Notes: a model not told the origin generated them from the letters alone. Counted from the stretch's first letter, positions 1-9,489 are shown. The stretch is 64,000 nt of DNA from Lachnospiraceae bacterium (GCA_021199235.1 JAJQIL010000037.1:62001-126000); one strand, 5' to 3'. Numbers and translations: made by a program.

Positions 1-226
1 TGAGCCCGTCTTCTTCCAGTTCATTTAGTACCGCCGTTACGCGCGGGGTAGTGACATGCATATAATCGCGCAAATCCCCAGGGGAAGCCTGCCCCTGGTG
101 CTCGTACAGATAATTGAGGACCATCCCCCGCCCGGAATCGGATTCTCCGAAGCGATTTCTTTTCCGGCTCACACGCATTTTCCAGATTGCATTCGTAACT
201 TCTTCAATCAGCTGTTCTCTGTCCAT
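1..226 (-). CDS. MarR-type winged-helix regulator, partial
   Basis: The reading frame starts at 226 on the minus strand and runs off the left window edge, so only the N-terminal 75 or so residues are visible. It begins MDREQLIEEVTNAIW and contains a segment ending PGDLRDYMHVTTPRVTAVLNE, which reads as the recognition helix of a MarR-family winged helix. A good ribosome site (AGGAGAGA) lies just before the ATG. It is downstream of, and in the same direction as, the nitrogenase-like genes, separated by about 110 bases, so it may regulate them or the iron transporter. The ligand is unknown and the C-terminal dimerisation part is not seen. Confidence 0.7.
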   Translation of the reverse strand, partial: MDREQLIEEVTNAIWKMRVSRKRNRFGESDSGRGMVLNYLYEHQGQASPGDLRDYMHVTTPRVTAVLNELEEDGL

Positions 227-339
227 CTGTCTCTCCTTCTGCCTTTCGTCATAACGCTTTCCGGTTATTCCCCAGTCGCTTTGGGTCACTTTTCCATTAC
301 TCTTTGTTCGCTCCCCTGACACTTTTCGAGCAATTTCGG

Positions 340-1242
<903 letters not shown>

Positions 1243-2616
1243 TTACAGCTCTTCCTGATCCAGCCAGGCATCCAGTGCACCGCCCATCATGTTAAACGCT
1301 TCCATTGATTCTGCCGGAAACATACTGCCTGTATTGGGGAGCTGCACCCAACGCACTTCTTTTTTCACCAGCGGCCGCAAGTCTCCATCGGCACATATGA
1401 TGCGGACAGACGCTGCATTGGCCTGCCTGACAAAGTCATCCTCTCCGGTCAGCTTCTGATCACCAGTCTCCATACAGGACCTGTCCATATCATAAAAACT
1501 GAGCACCCGGATCTTTGTTTTTCCGCGGCGAAGTAATTCCCGGCGGATCGCGTTGGCCGTAAACTGCTCCCCAACGATCAGAATTTCCGGCTCTGTATCC
1601 ACATCATTTTCTTTTCTCTGATCTTCATTCGGGCTCGCGGCAGACTCAATCAAATCGACATCTATCCTTTGTTTCTCTCCCGAATATTCCGTGTCAGTCA
1701 CTGGAACGGCTTCTTTTAACCTGATCTTCAGTGTCGCCGTAAAGTCCGCACCGAACGGCGCTCCTGCCAGATAGGGGATCCCATATTCGCTCTCCATATA
1801 CCTGGCCAGGCGCAGACCGGATTCGTTTACTACCAGGTTCAGCGCCGCGGCAGATGCCAGCTTCAGATTTTCTGTCGTCTCCTTCCATCCCCAGCGGGAG
1901 AGAATCTGAAATCCTTCCTGCTTCAAAAGTGCCTCCAGATCGGCAAACGATTCCTTTGCCCAGTCAATCGTATTGGCGCCAAGAATATTCAGGGATCCCG
2001 GAATCGTCGGTCGCGGTGTCAGCAAAAGACGTCCCATTGCTTCCAGCGTGCAGCTGATCCCATACAGATAATCCTTTTCACCGTCAATCTTCACCGACGC
2101 CGCGGGAAGGCCGCTCTGCACAGAAGCGCCGCCTCTCTCCGTTCGCAGGCTGGCCGGTTCGTCCATGGATGTTCGCTGCACGAAGGTAGAACCTTCCGTA
2201 ATCTTCTCTGCCGCGTATTCCAGATCTGATCCAATCATGGACGCAGATGGACCATAAGCAAGCAGGGCGAAATTCGGGGAAAGCTGCTTCACACCCTTAT
2301 CAAACGCAAGCATCACCTTCTTTTCCGTACCCGTAATAATATCCTCATTGCGTATGTCCGAATGAATAACACGCATTCCTGGCATAAGCCTTCCAAAGCC
2401 GCCCCGACCGCCTCCATGTCCATGGCGGCCTTCCATTCCTGGCCGTCCATGGTGGCCTTCCATTCCCGGCCGTCCATGCCCGCCGCGCCCAAACATAAGC
2501 GGCTTATAGGTGCTCGAATCATCGATCAGTCCCAGTCCTTCTGTCTCATTCACGACTGCCTCAAATCCCATCAGATCCGAAAGGCAGGGCGGCAGCACTT
2601 TCCACAATCGCTTCAT
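1243..2616 (-). CDS. Nitrogenase component 1-like protein with His/Gly-rich insert
   Basis: 457 residues. The body matches the nitrogenase component-1 fold as found in group IV nitrogenase-like proteins of clostridia: an opening VLPPCLSDLMGFEAV, then PGSLNILGANTIDW, LNLVVNESGLRLARYMES and YGIPYLAGAPFG. It would be the catalytic partner of the NifH-like protein. Residues about 44-76 hold an odd Gly/His/Arg-rich repeat with the unit GRPGMEG twice. This follows IDDSSTYKPL, where relatives as I remember them have a His-Asp-x-x-Gly-Cys motif, so a likely cluster cysteine is missing. Start ATG at 2616 with GGAG upstream. Substrate unknown; assignment to the fold is confident, activity is not. Confidence 0.75.
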   Translation of the reverse strand: MKRLWKVLPPCLSDLMGFEAVVNETEGLGLIDDSSTYKPLMFGRGGHGRPGMEGHHGRPGMEGRHGHGGGRGGFGRLMPGMRVIHSDIRNEDIITGTEKKVMLAFDKGVKQLSPNFALLAYGPSASMIGSDLEYAAEKITEGSTFVQRTSMDEPASLRTERGGASVQSGLPAASVKIDGEKDYLYGISCTLEAMGRLLLTPRPTIPGSLNILGANTIDWAKESFADLEALLKQEGFQILSRWGWKETTENLKLASAAALNLVVNESGLRLARYMESEYGIPYLAGAPFGADFTATLKIRLKEAVPVTDTEYSGEKQRIDVDLIESAASPNEDQRKENDVDTEPEILIVGEQFTANAIRRELLRRGKTKIRVLSFYDMDRSCMETGDQKLTGEDDFVRQANAASVRIICADGDLRPLVKKEVRWVQLPNTGSMFPAESMEAFNMMGGALDAWLDQEEL

Positions 2617-2709
2617 ATTATCAATGTCTCCTTTTCTTTTGTTTCATCGAATCCGCCTGTTAAACCAAACCGGCCGCAAAACTGCGCCTCGTTTTCCCAA
2701 AACACGCTG

Positions 2710-3129
2710 CTATTCATGATCTCCAAACTCCAGATGTGCGTCCTCAAATACAGTAAGGTCAATGCCATATTCCTGTTTTACCCGCTCTTTCAACAGTTCA
2801 CTGTCTGTTGAGAGAATGACCCACTGGCAGCCGCAGGCAATGACAAACCGCTTCTCCCCATGTTCCCTGGAAAGCTCAGCGAGCGCTTCAACGATCTGGT
2901 TCAGATAGCGTCCGCTGGAAAAATCGCTCATCGACGGGCAAAGCAGTGCCGCCCGTCCTTCACGCATCAGCACACCGATTCTCCGATATGGCTTATGGCG
3001 CAGGCAATTCACAGAACCCACAAAAAGCAGCATTCCCTTCTCCGCCAGTTCCTCAAGTAAAAGGTCTCCTTTTCCTCCGTGATGAGGCATACGCCCCTCG
3101 TCCATGTTTCTGTTCTTTTCTCTGTTCAT
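2710..3129 (-). CDS. Small nitrogenase component 1-like protein
   Basis: 139 residues, first gene of the nitrogenase-like operon. The core (GVLMREGRAALLCPSMSDF, then FVIACGCQWVILSTD, then EYGIDLTVFEDAHLEFGD) resembles one Rossmann-like segment of component-1 subunits. Cysteines at 42, 64, 99 and 101 could bind a metal cluster; the N-terminus has a short HH pair. It is far shorter than a full subunit (400-500 residues), so it is either a dedicated small partner of the downstream 457-residue protein, supplying cysteines that protein lacks, or a decayed subunit. Start ATG at 3129 has a strong GGAGGA site. The family placement is inferred by eye. Confidence 0.55.
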   Translation of the reverse strand: MNREKNRNMDEGRMPHHGGKGDLLLEELAEKGMLLFVGSVNCLRHKPYRRIGVLMREGRAALLCPSMSDFSSGRYLNQIVEALAELSREHGEKRFVIACGCQWVILSTDSELLKERVKQEYGIDLTVFEDAHLEFGDHE

Positions 3130-3192
3130 TCAGTTCCTCCGTACATGATGATTATAGAAAGCCAATATCAATTATTTAATTCACATGAGTTA

Positions 3193-3221
3193 ATCATATT
3201 CATTAATTATCTGTTTGTCAA
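3193..3221 (-). promoter_or_regulatory. Sigma-A-type promoter of the nitrogenase-like operon
   Basis: On the minus strand, TTGACA (3221-3216), a 17-base spacer and TATGAT (3198-3193): a near-perfect vegetative promoter, about 60 bases before the 139-residue gene. AT-rich partial inverted repeats downstream could hold a regulator site, but no consensus is recognised. The promoter shows the nitrogenase-like genes have their own start separate from the upstream iron transporter. Confidence 0.75.
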
Positions 3222-3223
3222 GT

Positions 3224-3270
3224 AAAAAAAGCCCGCAGCCCCTCTTCTGTCAGAACAAGAGCTGCAGGTC
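3224..3270 (-). terminator. Intrinsic terminator of the iron transporter operon
   Basis: Read on the minus strand, a GCAGCTCTT...AAGAGGGGCTGC stem followed by seven Ts lies 36 bases after the binding-protein stop codon. It separates the transporter from the nitrogenase-like genes. Confidence 0.8.
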
Positions 3271-3305
3271 ATCTATCTTCTCTGCACCAAAACGCTGTTA
3301 TACCA

Positions 3306-4250
3306 TTATTCCTCCGCGAGCAGTGCGCTCTCCAGATCCGCAAGCATCGTATCAAGTGCGGTAATCCCGCCTTCTGCGGTGTACCACACAGCCGGATGCT
3401 CCAGATACACGATATTGCCATTCTGGTATGCGTCCGTCTGCATCACCAGCTCATTTTCCATGATCTCCTGCGCCAGCTGCGCACCCTCTGTCTGAATCGC
3501 CGCGTCGCGGTCCATCACAAATATATAATCCGGGTTCTGTTCCAGAACCGTCTCAAACGACGACTCATTGCCATGTGTGGAGGTCGAGTCCGCCGCAGTC
3601 AGATTCTCAAAACCGATCTCCACGCCAATGATGGAGCAGCGGCCATCGTTTCCAAGCAGATTGAAGCTGCCGCTGGTGCACATACCGACAAGAGCTGTCT
3701 TGCCCGCCGCTGCTTCCTGGAGCGCTGCGATCCGGTCGTCAAAGGCTGCCATTTTTTCATCTATCTGATCCTCGAGTCCAAAGATGGAAGCGATGGTCGT
3801 CGCATTCTTACGAACGCTTTCTACCAGGCCGATCTCACTGTCCGTCGCCAGATACACGACCGGCGCAATCTCGCTCAGGTCGTCATAAATCGAGCTCAGA
3901 CGGCCGCCGATAAAAATAATATCCGGCTCACATTCCATGACTGCTTCCAGATCCGCCTCTTTAATATTACCAAGGTTCAGAATATTTTCATCCTCCGAGT
4001 AGGAAGAGAGGTAATCAATCGAAGTGCTGGCGGTGCCCACCACCCGGTCGCCCAGGCCAAGGTTATCCAGAATGTCCAGGGAAGCCAGATCCAGGATCGC
4101 GATACGTTCCGGATCATACGGAACCTCCACCTCTGCCTCTTCGCCATCCGCGTTCAATGCGGTGATGGTGATCGTTTCCGTTTCTTCCGCGCAGCAGGTT
4201 GCACTGATTGTCATTGCCGCGACAAGCGCAGCGAAAATAAGTCTTTTCAT
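3306..4250 (-). CDS. Siderophore-type iron ABC transporter, substrate-binding protein
   Basis: 314 residues, resembling the petrobactin/YclQ and FatB branch of the periplasmic-binding-protein 2 fold: an N-terminal export signal, then PERIAILDLASLDILDNLGLGDRVVGT, ADLEAVMECEPDIIFIGGR, and a C-terminal lobe with NLGN... and YLEHPAVWY. Role: capture of a ferric chelate (or another metal chelate) and delivery to the two FecCD permeases encoded upstream. It is the last gene of the four-gene operon and is followed by a terminator. The signal peptide ends SATCCAEE, which is not a canonical lipobox, so membrane anchoring is uncertain. Start ATG at 4250 has AAGGAG upstream. Confidence 0.85.
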   Translation of the reverse strand: MKRLIFAALVAAMTISATCCAEETETITITALNADGEEAEVEVPYDPERIAILDLASLDILDNLGLGDRVVGTASTSIDYLSSYSEDENILNLGNIKEADLEAVMECEPDIIFIGGRLSSIYDDLSEIAPVVYLATDSEIGLVESVRKNATTIASIFGLEDQIDEKMAAFDDRIAALQEAAAGKTALVGMCTSGSFNLLGNDGRCSIIGVEIGFENLTAADSTSTHGNESSFETVLEQNPDYIFVMDRDAAIQTEGAQLAQEIMENELVMQTDAYQNGNIVYLEHPAVWYTAEGGITALDTMLADLESALLAEE

Positions 4251-4322
4251 TTACATAATCTCCTTTTTTGAAAGTACTGAAACAATAGAATGATGTGTAA
4301 CCAGGAAACCTTTCCTGCTTTT

Positions 4323-5072
4323 TCAATAATAAATCGACAGCGGTTTCCCTTCAATCTCCATAATCTCAAAGTCTACATTATAAATGCGCGCCAGGGTCTC
4401 CTTTGTCATCACCTCCCTCACGGTACCGAATTTTTCAATTTTCCCGTCCTTGAACGCACAGATGTAGTCTGAGTAAAATGCCGCATAATTGATTTCATGC
4501 AGCACTAAAATCACCGTCTTCCCAAGCTCATCGCAGAGGCGACGGACAATTTTCATCATATTGGTGGCATGGTAAATATCCAGATTATTTGTCGGTTCAT
4601 CCAGCAGGATGTACTCCGTATCCTGAGCAATCACCATCGCAATATAAGCCCTCTGACGCTGCCCGCCCGAAAGCTCGTCGATAAACCGATCCTCAAATTC
4701 TTCCAGTTCCATATAAGCGATCGCCCGGCTGATGATTTCCTCATCCTCCTTCGTCGTATGATTTCCGGAATAAGGAAAACGCCCAAAGGTCACCAGCTCC
4801 CGAACTGTCAGCTTCATCTGAATGTTATTCGTCTGAGTAAGAATCGCCAGGCGCTTTGCCAGATCGCGGCTTTTCCACTGCGTAATATCCTTCCCTTCAA
4901 AATCCACCTCGCCGCCATCCCGCGCAATCAGCCGGGACAGGATATTTAATACGGTCGATTTGCCGGCGCCGTTCGGCCCGATCATAGAGATGACCGCCTG
5001 CTTCGGAATCTCAAAGCTGACGCCATCGACTACTGTTTTTCCGTCATATTGCTTCGTCAGTTTTTTTTGCAA
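4323..5072 (-). CDS. Siderophore-type iron ABC transporter, ATPase
   Basis: About 249 residues with Walker A GPNGAGKST, signature LSGGQRQRAYIAM and Walker B ILLDEPTNNLD: the YclP/FepC type that powers FecCD permeases. The start is odd. In this frame a TAA stop lies two codons before the first usable codon, a TTG at 5072. The well-placed ATG at 5076, with GGGAG six bases upstream, is in another frame and enters this gene only if a run of eight As (5061-5068) is read as seven. So either translation starts at TTG, or the gene depends on slippage, or there is a sequence error. Family members usually have about ten more N-terminal residues forming the first beta strand. Confidence 0.85.
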   Translation of the reverse strand: MQKKLTKQYDGKTVVDGVSFEIPKQAVISMIGPNGAGKSTVLNILSRLIARDGGEVDFEGKDITQWKSRDLAKRLAILTQTNNIQMKLTVRELVTFGRFPYSGNHTTKEDEEIISRAIAYMELEEFEDRFIDELSGGQRQRAYIAMVIAQDTEYILLDEPTNNLDIYHATNMMKIVRRLCDELGKTVILVLHEINYAAFYSDYICAFKDGKIEKFGTVREVMTKETLARIYNVDFEIMEIEGKPLSIYY

Positions 5073-5132
5073 ACATTATCTGCTCCCTTCTTTTTTGCGC
5101 ACGGCTGCGAAACGAAATTAGTGTCTATGTGC

Positions 5133-6104
5133 TCACCTTCTCGAGTTCTTCAAGATCAGATAAAGGAAATAAATTCCGCCCCACAGAGTAATAAACACGC
5201 TGACCGGCACGGAGTATACGAATACCCGCTCCACAACCAGCTGTCCCGCGACCAGCACCAGCATGCCAAACAGGGTGGAACCGATGATCAGTTCCGAATG
5301 GCGGTAGGTCTTCAAAAGCTGCCGCGACAGGTTCGCAATAATCAATCCGAGAAAAGAAATCGGCCCGACCATTGCCGTCGCCACTGCGATGTAAAGCGTC
5401 ACGCACAGCAGAAGCCTGCGGATACATCTGTCATAATCAACACCAAGATTGATCGCCTGATTTTTCCCAAGCGTAATCACATCCAGCAAGGCCAGATCCT
5501 TTCGGAAAAGAAATGCCAGAGCTGCAAGTACAAGCACAGAAAAAACAATAATCTCGGTATTGATATTGTTAAAGCTCGCGACCAGCGTTGCCAGCAGGGT
5601 GTCATACTCATTCGGATCCATGACACGCGTCAGCGTGGACTGAATACTGGAGAAAAAAGAACTCAGCACCGTGCCGACCAGCAGGACATAAAGAACATTG
5701 TGTCCGGTCTTTTTAAACAGATAGCTGTAAATAATCGTCGCCGTAATTCCCATCAGCACCAGGTCAATGCCAAACGCCAGATTCGATTTCGTCATGATAA
5801 AGCTGGTTGTACCAAAGACAAAAACCACCGCCGTATGAATCAATGTATACAGCGAATTCATTCCCAGCAGACACGGTGTCACAATCGTGTTGTTGATAAT
5901 CGACTGAAACACGATCGACGCGCTGCCAATGGCAAATGCAGTAATCAGCATCGCGGCCAGCTTTGGCGTGCGAATTTTCATAGAGTAGTGAAACAGCTTC
6001 GGATTGGCAAATTTCACACCAATCGTCATGTAAAGAATCGCCGCCAGAATGACAAGTATGCCCAGGATGGCCAGCTTCCGGAGGTTCGAAACATTCCCTT
6101 TCAT
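5133..6104 (-). CDS. FecCD-type iron ABC permease, second subunit
   Basis: 323 residues with about nine hydrophobic segments; typical of FecCD/BtuC permeases such as YclO. The family motif GPISFLGLIIANLSRQL is visible near residue 245, where the coupling helix contacts the ATPase. Its start ATG overlaps the stop of the first permease gene (ATGA, 4 bases), which implies translational coupling and a heterodimeric channel. GGAGG precedes the ATG. The ATPase follows after 60 bases. Confidence 0.9.
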   Translation of the reverse strand: MKGNVSNLRKLAILGILVILAAILYMTIGVKFANPKLFHYSMKIRTPKLAAMLITAFAIGSASIVFQSIINNTIVTPCLLGMNSLYTLIHTAVVFVFGTTSFIMTKSNLAFGIDLVLMGITATIIYSYLFKKTGHNVLYVLLVGTVLSSFFSSIQSTLTRVMDPNEYDTLLATLVASFNNINTEIIVFSVLVLAALAFLFRKDLALLDVITLGKNQAINLGVDYDRCIRRLLLCVTLYIAVATAMVGPISFLGLIIANLSRQLLKTYRHSELIIGSTLFGMLVLVAGQLVVERVFVYSVPVSVFITLWGGIYFLYLILKNSRR

Positions 6105-7159
6105 TTCTCAGCTCCTCCTTCCTCTGCCTTTTTCTGCACGTCAAAATGTTTTCTGAGAACTTCCCCGACATTGACCGCTTTCCGCCCATGCCTCAGGCGG
6201 TACATCAAAAGCCCGATAAACAGAATGCTGCCGAGAATACCGATGATCAGTTCGATCGGCAGCTCATAGGGTGCAATCACCACCCGTCCGATCATATCGC
6301 ATACCAGCACGAAGATCGCCCCAAAAAGCGCAATATCCGGCAGAGTCCCCCGAATTTTATCGCCCTTGAACATTGCCACCAGGTTCGGCACAATCAGGCC
6401 GATATAAGAGATAGAACCAACCACTACCACCACGCTCGCCGTGATCAGCGCGGCAATAGTCAGTCCGCCAAACAGCACCAGATTGTAGTGGACTCCCAGG
6501 TTATTGGAAAAATCCTTTCCCATACCGACAATGTTAAAATGATTCGCGAATATGAAAGCCAGAATCAGCATCGGCACCACCAGATACACCAGCTCATAGC
6601 GCCCGCGGATAATCATCGAAAAATGCCCGACCGTCCAGGTGGAAAGTGCCTGCGTCATCTCATAGCGATAGGCGAAATAATTTGTAATCCCCGTAATCAC
6701 GTTGCCAAACATAATGCCCACCAGCGGCACCATCACTACGTCCTTAAACTGAATCCGCTGGATAAACCAGACAAAAATCCAGGTGCCAAGAATCGCGGTC
6801 GTAAACGAGAACAGCGCCCGGCTCCAGATTGTCGAATTCGGCATAAACAACAGGGCCAGTAAAATCCCCAGCTCCGCAGAGGAGATCGTCGCGCCGGTTG
6901 TCGGCGAGACAAACTTATTCATGCAAAGCTGCTGCATAATCAGCCCAGCCACACTCATGCCCATACCCGTACATAAAATTGCCAGCAGCCTCGGCAGTCT
7001 CGACGCCATAAAAATCAGCCACTGCCCGGAATCCCCCGCGGCCAGACCTGCCAGATTCACATCAATCACGCCGACAAAGAGCGAGAAAAAAGAAAGTAAA
7101 ATCAGTGCCAGTCCAAGCAGCACTGTACTCCGGTGTTCTTTCAAAAATCCCTGTTTCAT
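6101..7159 (-). CDS. FecCD-type iron ABC permease, first subunit
   Basis: 352 residues, multi-spanning, with the FecCD signature VGSISYIGLIVPNLVAM and an N-terminal region of the YclN type (ASRLPRLLAILCTGMGMSVAGLIMQ). It is the first gene of the iron transporter operon, which reads permease, permease, ATPase, binding protein, an order known from petrobactin systems. The C-terminus carries a charged tail (VLRKHFDVQKKAEEGG). A ribosome site GGAGG lies just before the ATG. Confidence 0.9.
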   Translation of the reverse strand: MKQGFLKEHRSTVLLGLALILLSFFSLFVGVIDVNLAGLAAGDSGQWLIFMASRLPRLLAILCTGMGMSVAGLIMQQLCMNKFVSPTTGATISSAELGILLALLFMPNSTIWSRALFSFTTAILGTWIFVWFIQRIQFKDVVMVPLVGIMFGNVITGITNYFAYRYEMTQALSTWTVGHFSMIIRGRYELVYLVVPMLILAFIFANHFNIVGMGKDFSNNLGVHYNLVLFGGLTIAALITASVVVVVGSISYIGLIVPNLVAMFKGDKIRGTLPDIALFGAIFVLVCDMIGRVVIAPYELPIELIIGILGSILFIGLLMYRLRHGRKAVNVGEVLRKHFDVQKKAEEGGAEK

Positions 7160-7229
7160 GTAAACCTCCGAAAAAGAACAGCAGGCTGTTCTGAATGGTT
7201 AAAAACAGCAGCACTGCGCATAAATAAAA

Positions 7230-7350
7230 ATGAATGCGCCTTGGCGCATTCTCGCGCCGAGCGCGGTCGCTTCAGCGACATAATTCTTTTCGCGCGAGTG
7301 CGCATCCTCGCGGAGCGTTTTTACTTTATAGGAACGAATTTTCCTATAAA
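7230..7350. repeat. GC-rich multi-hairpin intergenic element
   Basis: A run of nested hairpins: GCGCCTTGGCGC near 7236, GGTCGCTTCAGCGACA near 7264, and CTTTATAGGAA/TTCCTATAAAG at 7323-7350. Composition differs sharply from the AT-rich flanks. It is probably a copy of a dispersed palindromic element; only one full copy is in this window, so repeat status is inference. Confidence 0.4.
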
Positions 7351-7362
7351 GCAAAAAAACAT

Positions 7363-7381
7363 CCACTATAGAGTATAGTGG
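7363..7381. promoter_or_regulatory. Candidate operator, perfect inverted repeat
   Basis: CCACTATA-GAG-TATAGTGG, two perfect 8-bp arms with a 3-base centre, lying between the divergent iron operon and esterase gene. The size suits a dimeric repressor. The regulator is unknown; the MarR-type protein at the window's left end is one candidate. Confidence 0.4.
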
Positions 7382-7622
7382 ACTGCTATCCGGTAAGTTC
7401 CGCAAATCTTTTATTAGTTATGTCTAATTTTTGTTAGGATGATAACACACGTTGACAAAGAATGCAAGCATTATTTTCATGTTTGTGTAATTACGCTTGC
7501 CTATATGGAAATACTATTCACATATCCAACACAAAATGGACATTCTTTTGTCACAAATAAGATGATAGAATGCAACGGCAGTTTAAGCACTGCCAAAATA
7601 TTTTTCGGGAGGCATTCCTATC

Positions 7623-9425
7623 ATGACATGCAGTATTAAAAGAAATCTGTCGTCTTTCCTTTCCCTGACGCTTGCCTTTGCGCTTGCCGCAGGCTGCGGA
7701 GTAACCGCAGGGGCCGAAGAAAGTGAAGAAACATCAGCTGCGGCTGCCGCAGAGGAAGTCCTGTCTGAAACCAGTACAGATTCATCTGGCGTTGCCAGCT
7801 ATTATCTCGTAACAAATATGTACGGCGATGGACAAAAACCCTGGTATCTTGTGATTGAATACAACACAGAGCTTGACCCGTCAGGTGTCTCAGCGGATGA
7901 TTTTGAAGTGAACAATTATGAGATTGAAGCCGTTTATACAAATTCAGAGGCTGCTCTTCCTGACAGCAGTACAGCCGGGAATTATGTACTGATCGAACTC
8001 TCCACCGACTATACTACCACAAACTACGGCGGGAGCGGCTCCGGCAGCAGCGGATCTGACGCGGACAGTTCCTTCGGGAACGGCTCTTTGGGGGATGATG
8101 CACCTGAAGATGGCTCTGAGGGCGGGCGTTCCATGGGCGAAGATTCCTTCGGAGGTGGTTCTTTCGGAGATGATTCTTTCGGTGATGATTCTTTTGGAGA
8201 TGATTCTTTCGGTGATGGTTCTGCGGAAGACAGGGAGAATTCCGGTAATAGTGGAAACACTGAATTTCTCAGCTATGAAGAAAACGAAACAGAATCCAGT
8301 GTTCCGGATGGCCTGAACGATTCCGGCTTCGGCAATCGCGGCGACCGCTCGGATATGGGCAACTCTGGTATGGAGGACTTTGATACAGGCGGCTTTGGTA
8401 CAGGCGGCTCGGATACAGGTGACTCTGACACAGGCGACTTCGATGCATCCGATAAGGCTGACCGCTCCGCACAGGGCGGCAACAGCAGCAGAGGCTCCAT
8501 GTTCTCCTCACAGTCTGCGCTCAGCAACCAGCTGACTGTGACGTTCCGGCAGACCGGCAGCATCTCCTGCTCTGACGGCACGACTCTGGATGCGTGGACA
8601 GAAAGCTGTACCACAGATTATGAAAACAACGTAAATCTTCTGGTCGAAAATTTTTCCCGGTATACATTTACGCTTTCGGACGGCACTTCCCTGATGTACA
8701 GCCTGTATCTGCCGGATGATTACTCCGAAGATACAGAATATCCTCTCGTTCTGTTTATGCCGGACGCTACCGGGGAAGGCAGCGATGAATACCTCGCCCT
8801 GACGGAAAGTCTGGGCGGCGTGATCTGGACGACCGAAGAATGGCAGAGCGAGCATGAAACTATTGTGCTTGTCCCGCAGTATGAATCTTCCAACACGGAA
8901 GATCCGGCGTATACCATGGAGCTGGTCACTGAAATCGTCAGCCAATACAGTGTAGACACGTCCAGAGAATATCTGGTCGGACAGTCTTCCGGAACCATCC
9001 GCTCCATCAAACTGCTCATTGATTACCCGGATGAATTTGCGGGCGCGCTTCTGGTCGCCGGCCAGACCGATTCGGCCTACACCGATTTAATCTCGCAGCT
9101 GTCCACGCAGAACATCTGGATGATCTGCTCCGAAGGCGATGCGAGAGCTTATCCTGGCATGACCGAGATCACCGAAGCCGTGGAAGCAGAAGGAACCGAA
9201 GTGACCATTGCCCAGTGGGCAGCTACTCTGACTGACGAAGAGCAGGAACAGCTGGCAGCCGAACAGGCTTCGGCAGGGACTACGATCAACTGGACCATTT
9301 TCGACGCGAATACCGTAATGAGAGAGGATGTAACCTCCACGGACGCTACAGAGCACATGAACACCTGGCGCGTGGCATATGACCTGGATACGGTAAGAGA
9401 ATGGCTGTTTGAACAGACACTATAA
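7623..9425 (+). CDS. Secreted alpha/beta-hydrolase esterase with repetitive insert
   Basis: 600 residues. An export signal ends near LAAGC (possible lipoprotein site). Residues about 45-133 look like the Ig-like N-terminal domain of EstA-type esterases (YLVTNMYGDG...KPWYLVIEYNTELD). Residues about 134-292 are a Ser/Gly/Asp-rich low-complexity segment with units FGDDS and DTGDS. A PHB-depolymerase/feruloyl-esterase-like domain follows (YSLYLPDDY), with nucleophile Ser455 in GQSSG, probable Asp506 in SEGDAR and His578 in TEHMNTW. It likely deacylates an extracellular ester, such as a decorated plant glycan; the substrate cannot be told. Start ATG at 7623 has GGGAGG upstream; the leader has a small GGCAGT/ACTGCC hairpin. 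Confidence 0.75.
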   Translation: MTCSIKRNLSSFLSLTLAFALAAGCGVTAGAEESEETSAAAAAEEVLSETSTDSSGVASYYLVTNMYGDGQKPWYLVIEYNTELDPSGVSADDFEVNNYEIEAVYTNSEAALPDSSTAGNYVLIELSTDYTTTNYGGSGSGSSGSDADSSFGNGSLGDDAPEDGSEGGRSMGEDSFGGGSFGDDSFGDDSFGDDSFGDGSAEDRENSGNSGNTEFLSYEENETESSVPDGLNDSGFGNRGDRSDMGNSGMEDFDTGGFGTGGSDTGDSDTGDFDASDKADRSAQGGNSSRGSMFSSQSALSNQLTVTFRQTGSISCSDGTTLDAWTESCTTDYENNVNLLVENFSRYTFTLSDGTSLMYSLYLPDDYSEDTEYPLVLFMPDATGEGSDEYLALTESLGGVIWTTEEWQSEHETIVLVPQYESSNTEDPAYTMELVTEIVSQYSVDTSREYLVGQSSGTIRSIKLLIDYPDEFAGALLVAGQTDSAYTDLISQLSTQNIWMICSEGDARAYPGMTEITEAVEAEGTEVTIAQWAATLTDEEQEQLAAEQASAGTTINWTIFDANTVMREDVTSTDATEHMNTWRVAYDLDTVREWLFEQTL

Positions 9426-9489
9426 GAACAGACACTGTAAGAACAGAATCACAAACAGAAACGTGAACCGCCAGACGCAAGCGATTATC

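Larger units (their letters stand above)
7160..7622. other. Divergent regulatory region with palindromic repeats
   Basis: 463 bases between the divergent iron-transporter operon and esterase gene. From the left it holds a block of GC-rich hairpins at about 7230-7320 (for example GGTCGC...GCGACA), a hairpin with arms CTTTATAGGAA and TTCCTATAAAG at about 7323-7350, a perfect 8-bp inverted repeat at 7363-7381, a TTAG-N6-CTAA inverted repeat near 7415, and a TTGACA at 7452-7457 on the plus strand without a clear -10 partner. The GC-rich block looks like an intergenic repeat element; the last motifs look like operator sites. Confidence 0.5.

Noticed and set aside
5049-6269. Long plus-strand open frame (about 400 codons) opposite the permease genes
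   Set aside because: It is rich in Gln, His and Arg, has no motif or ribosome site, and mirrors the well-supported FecCD permease on the other strand.
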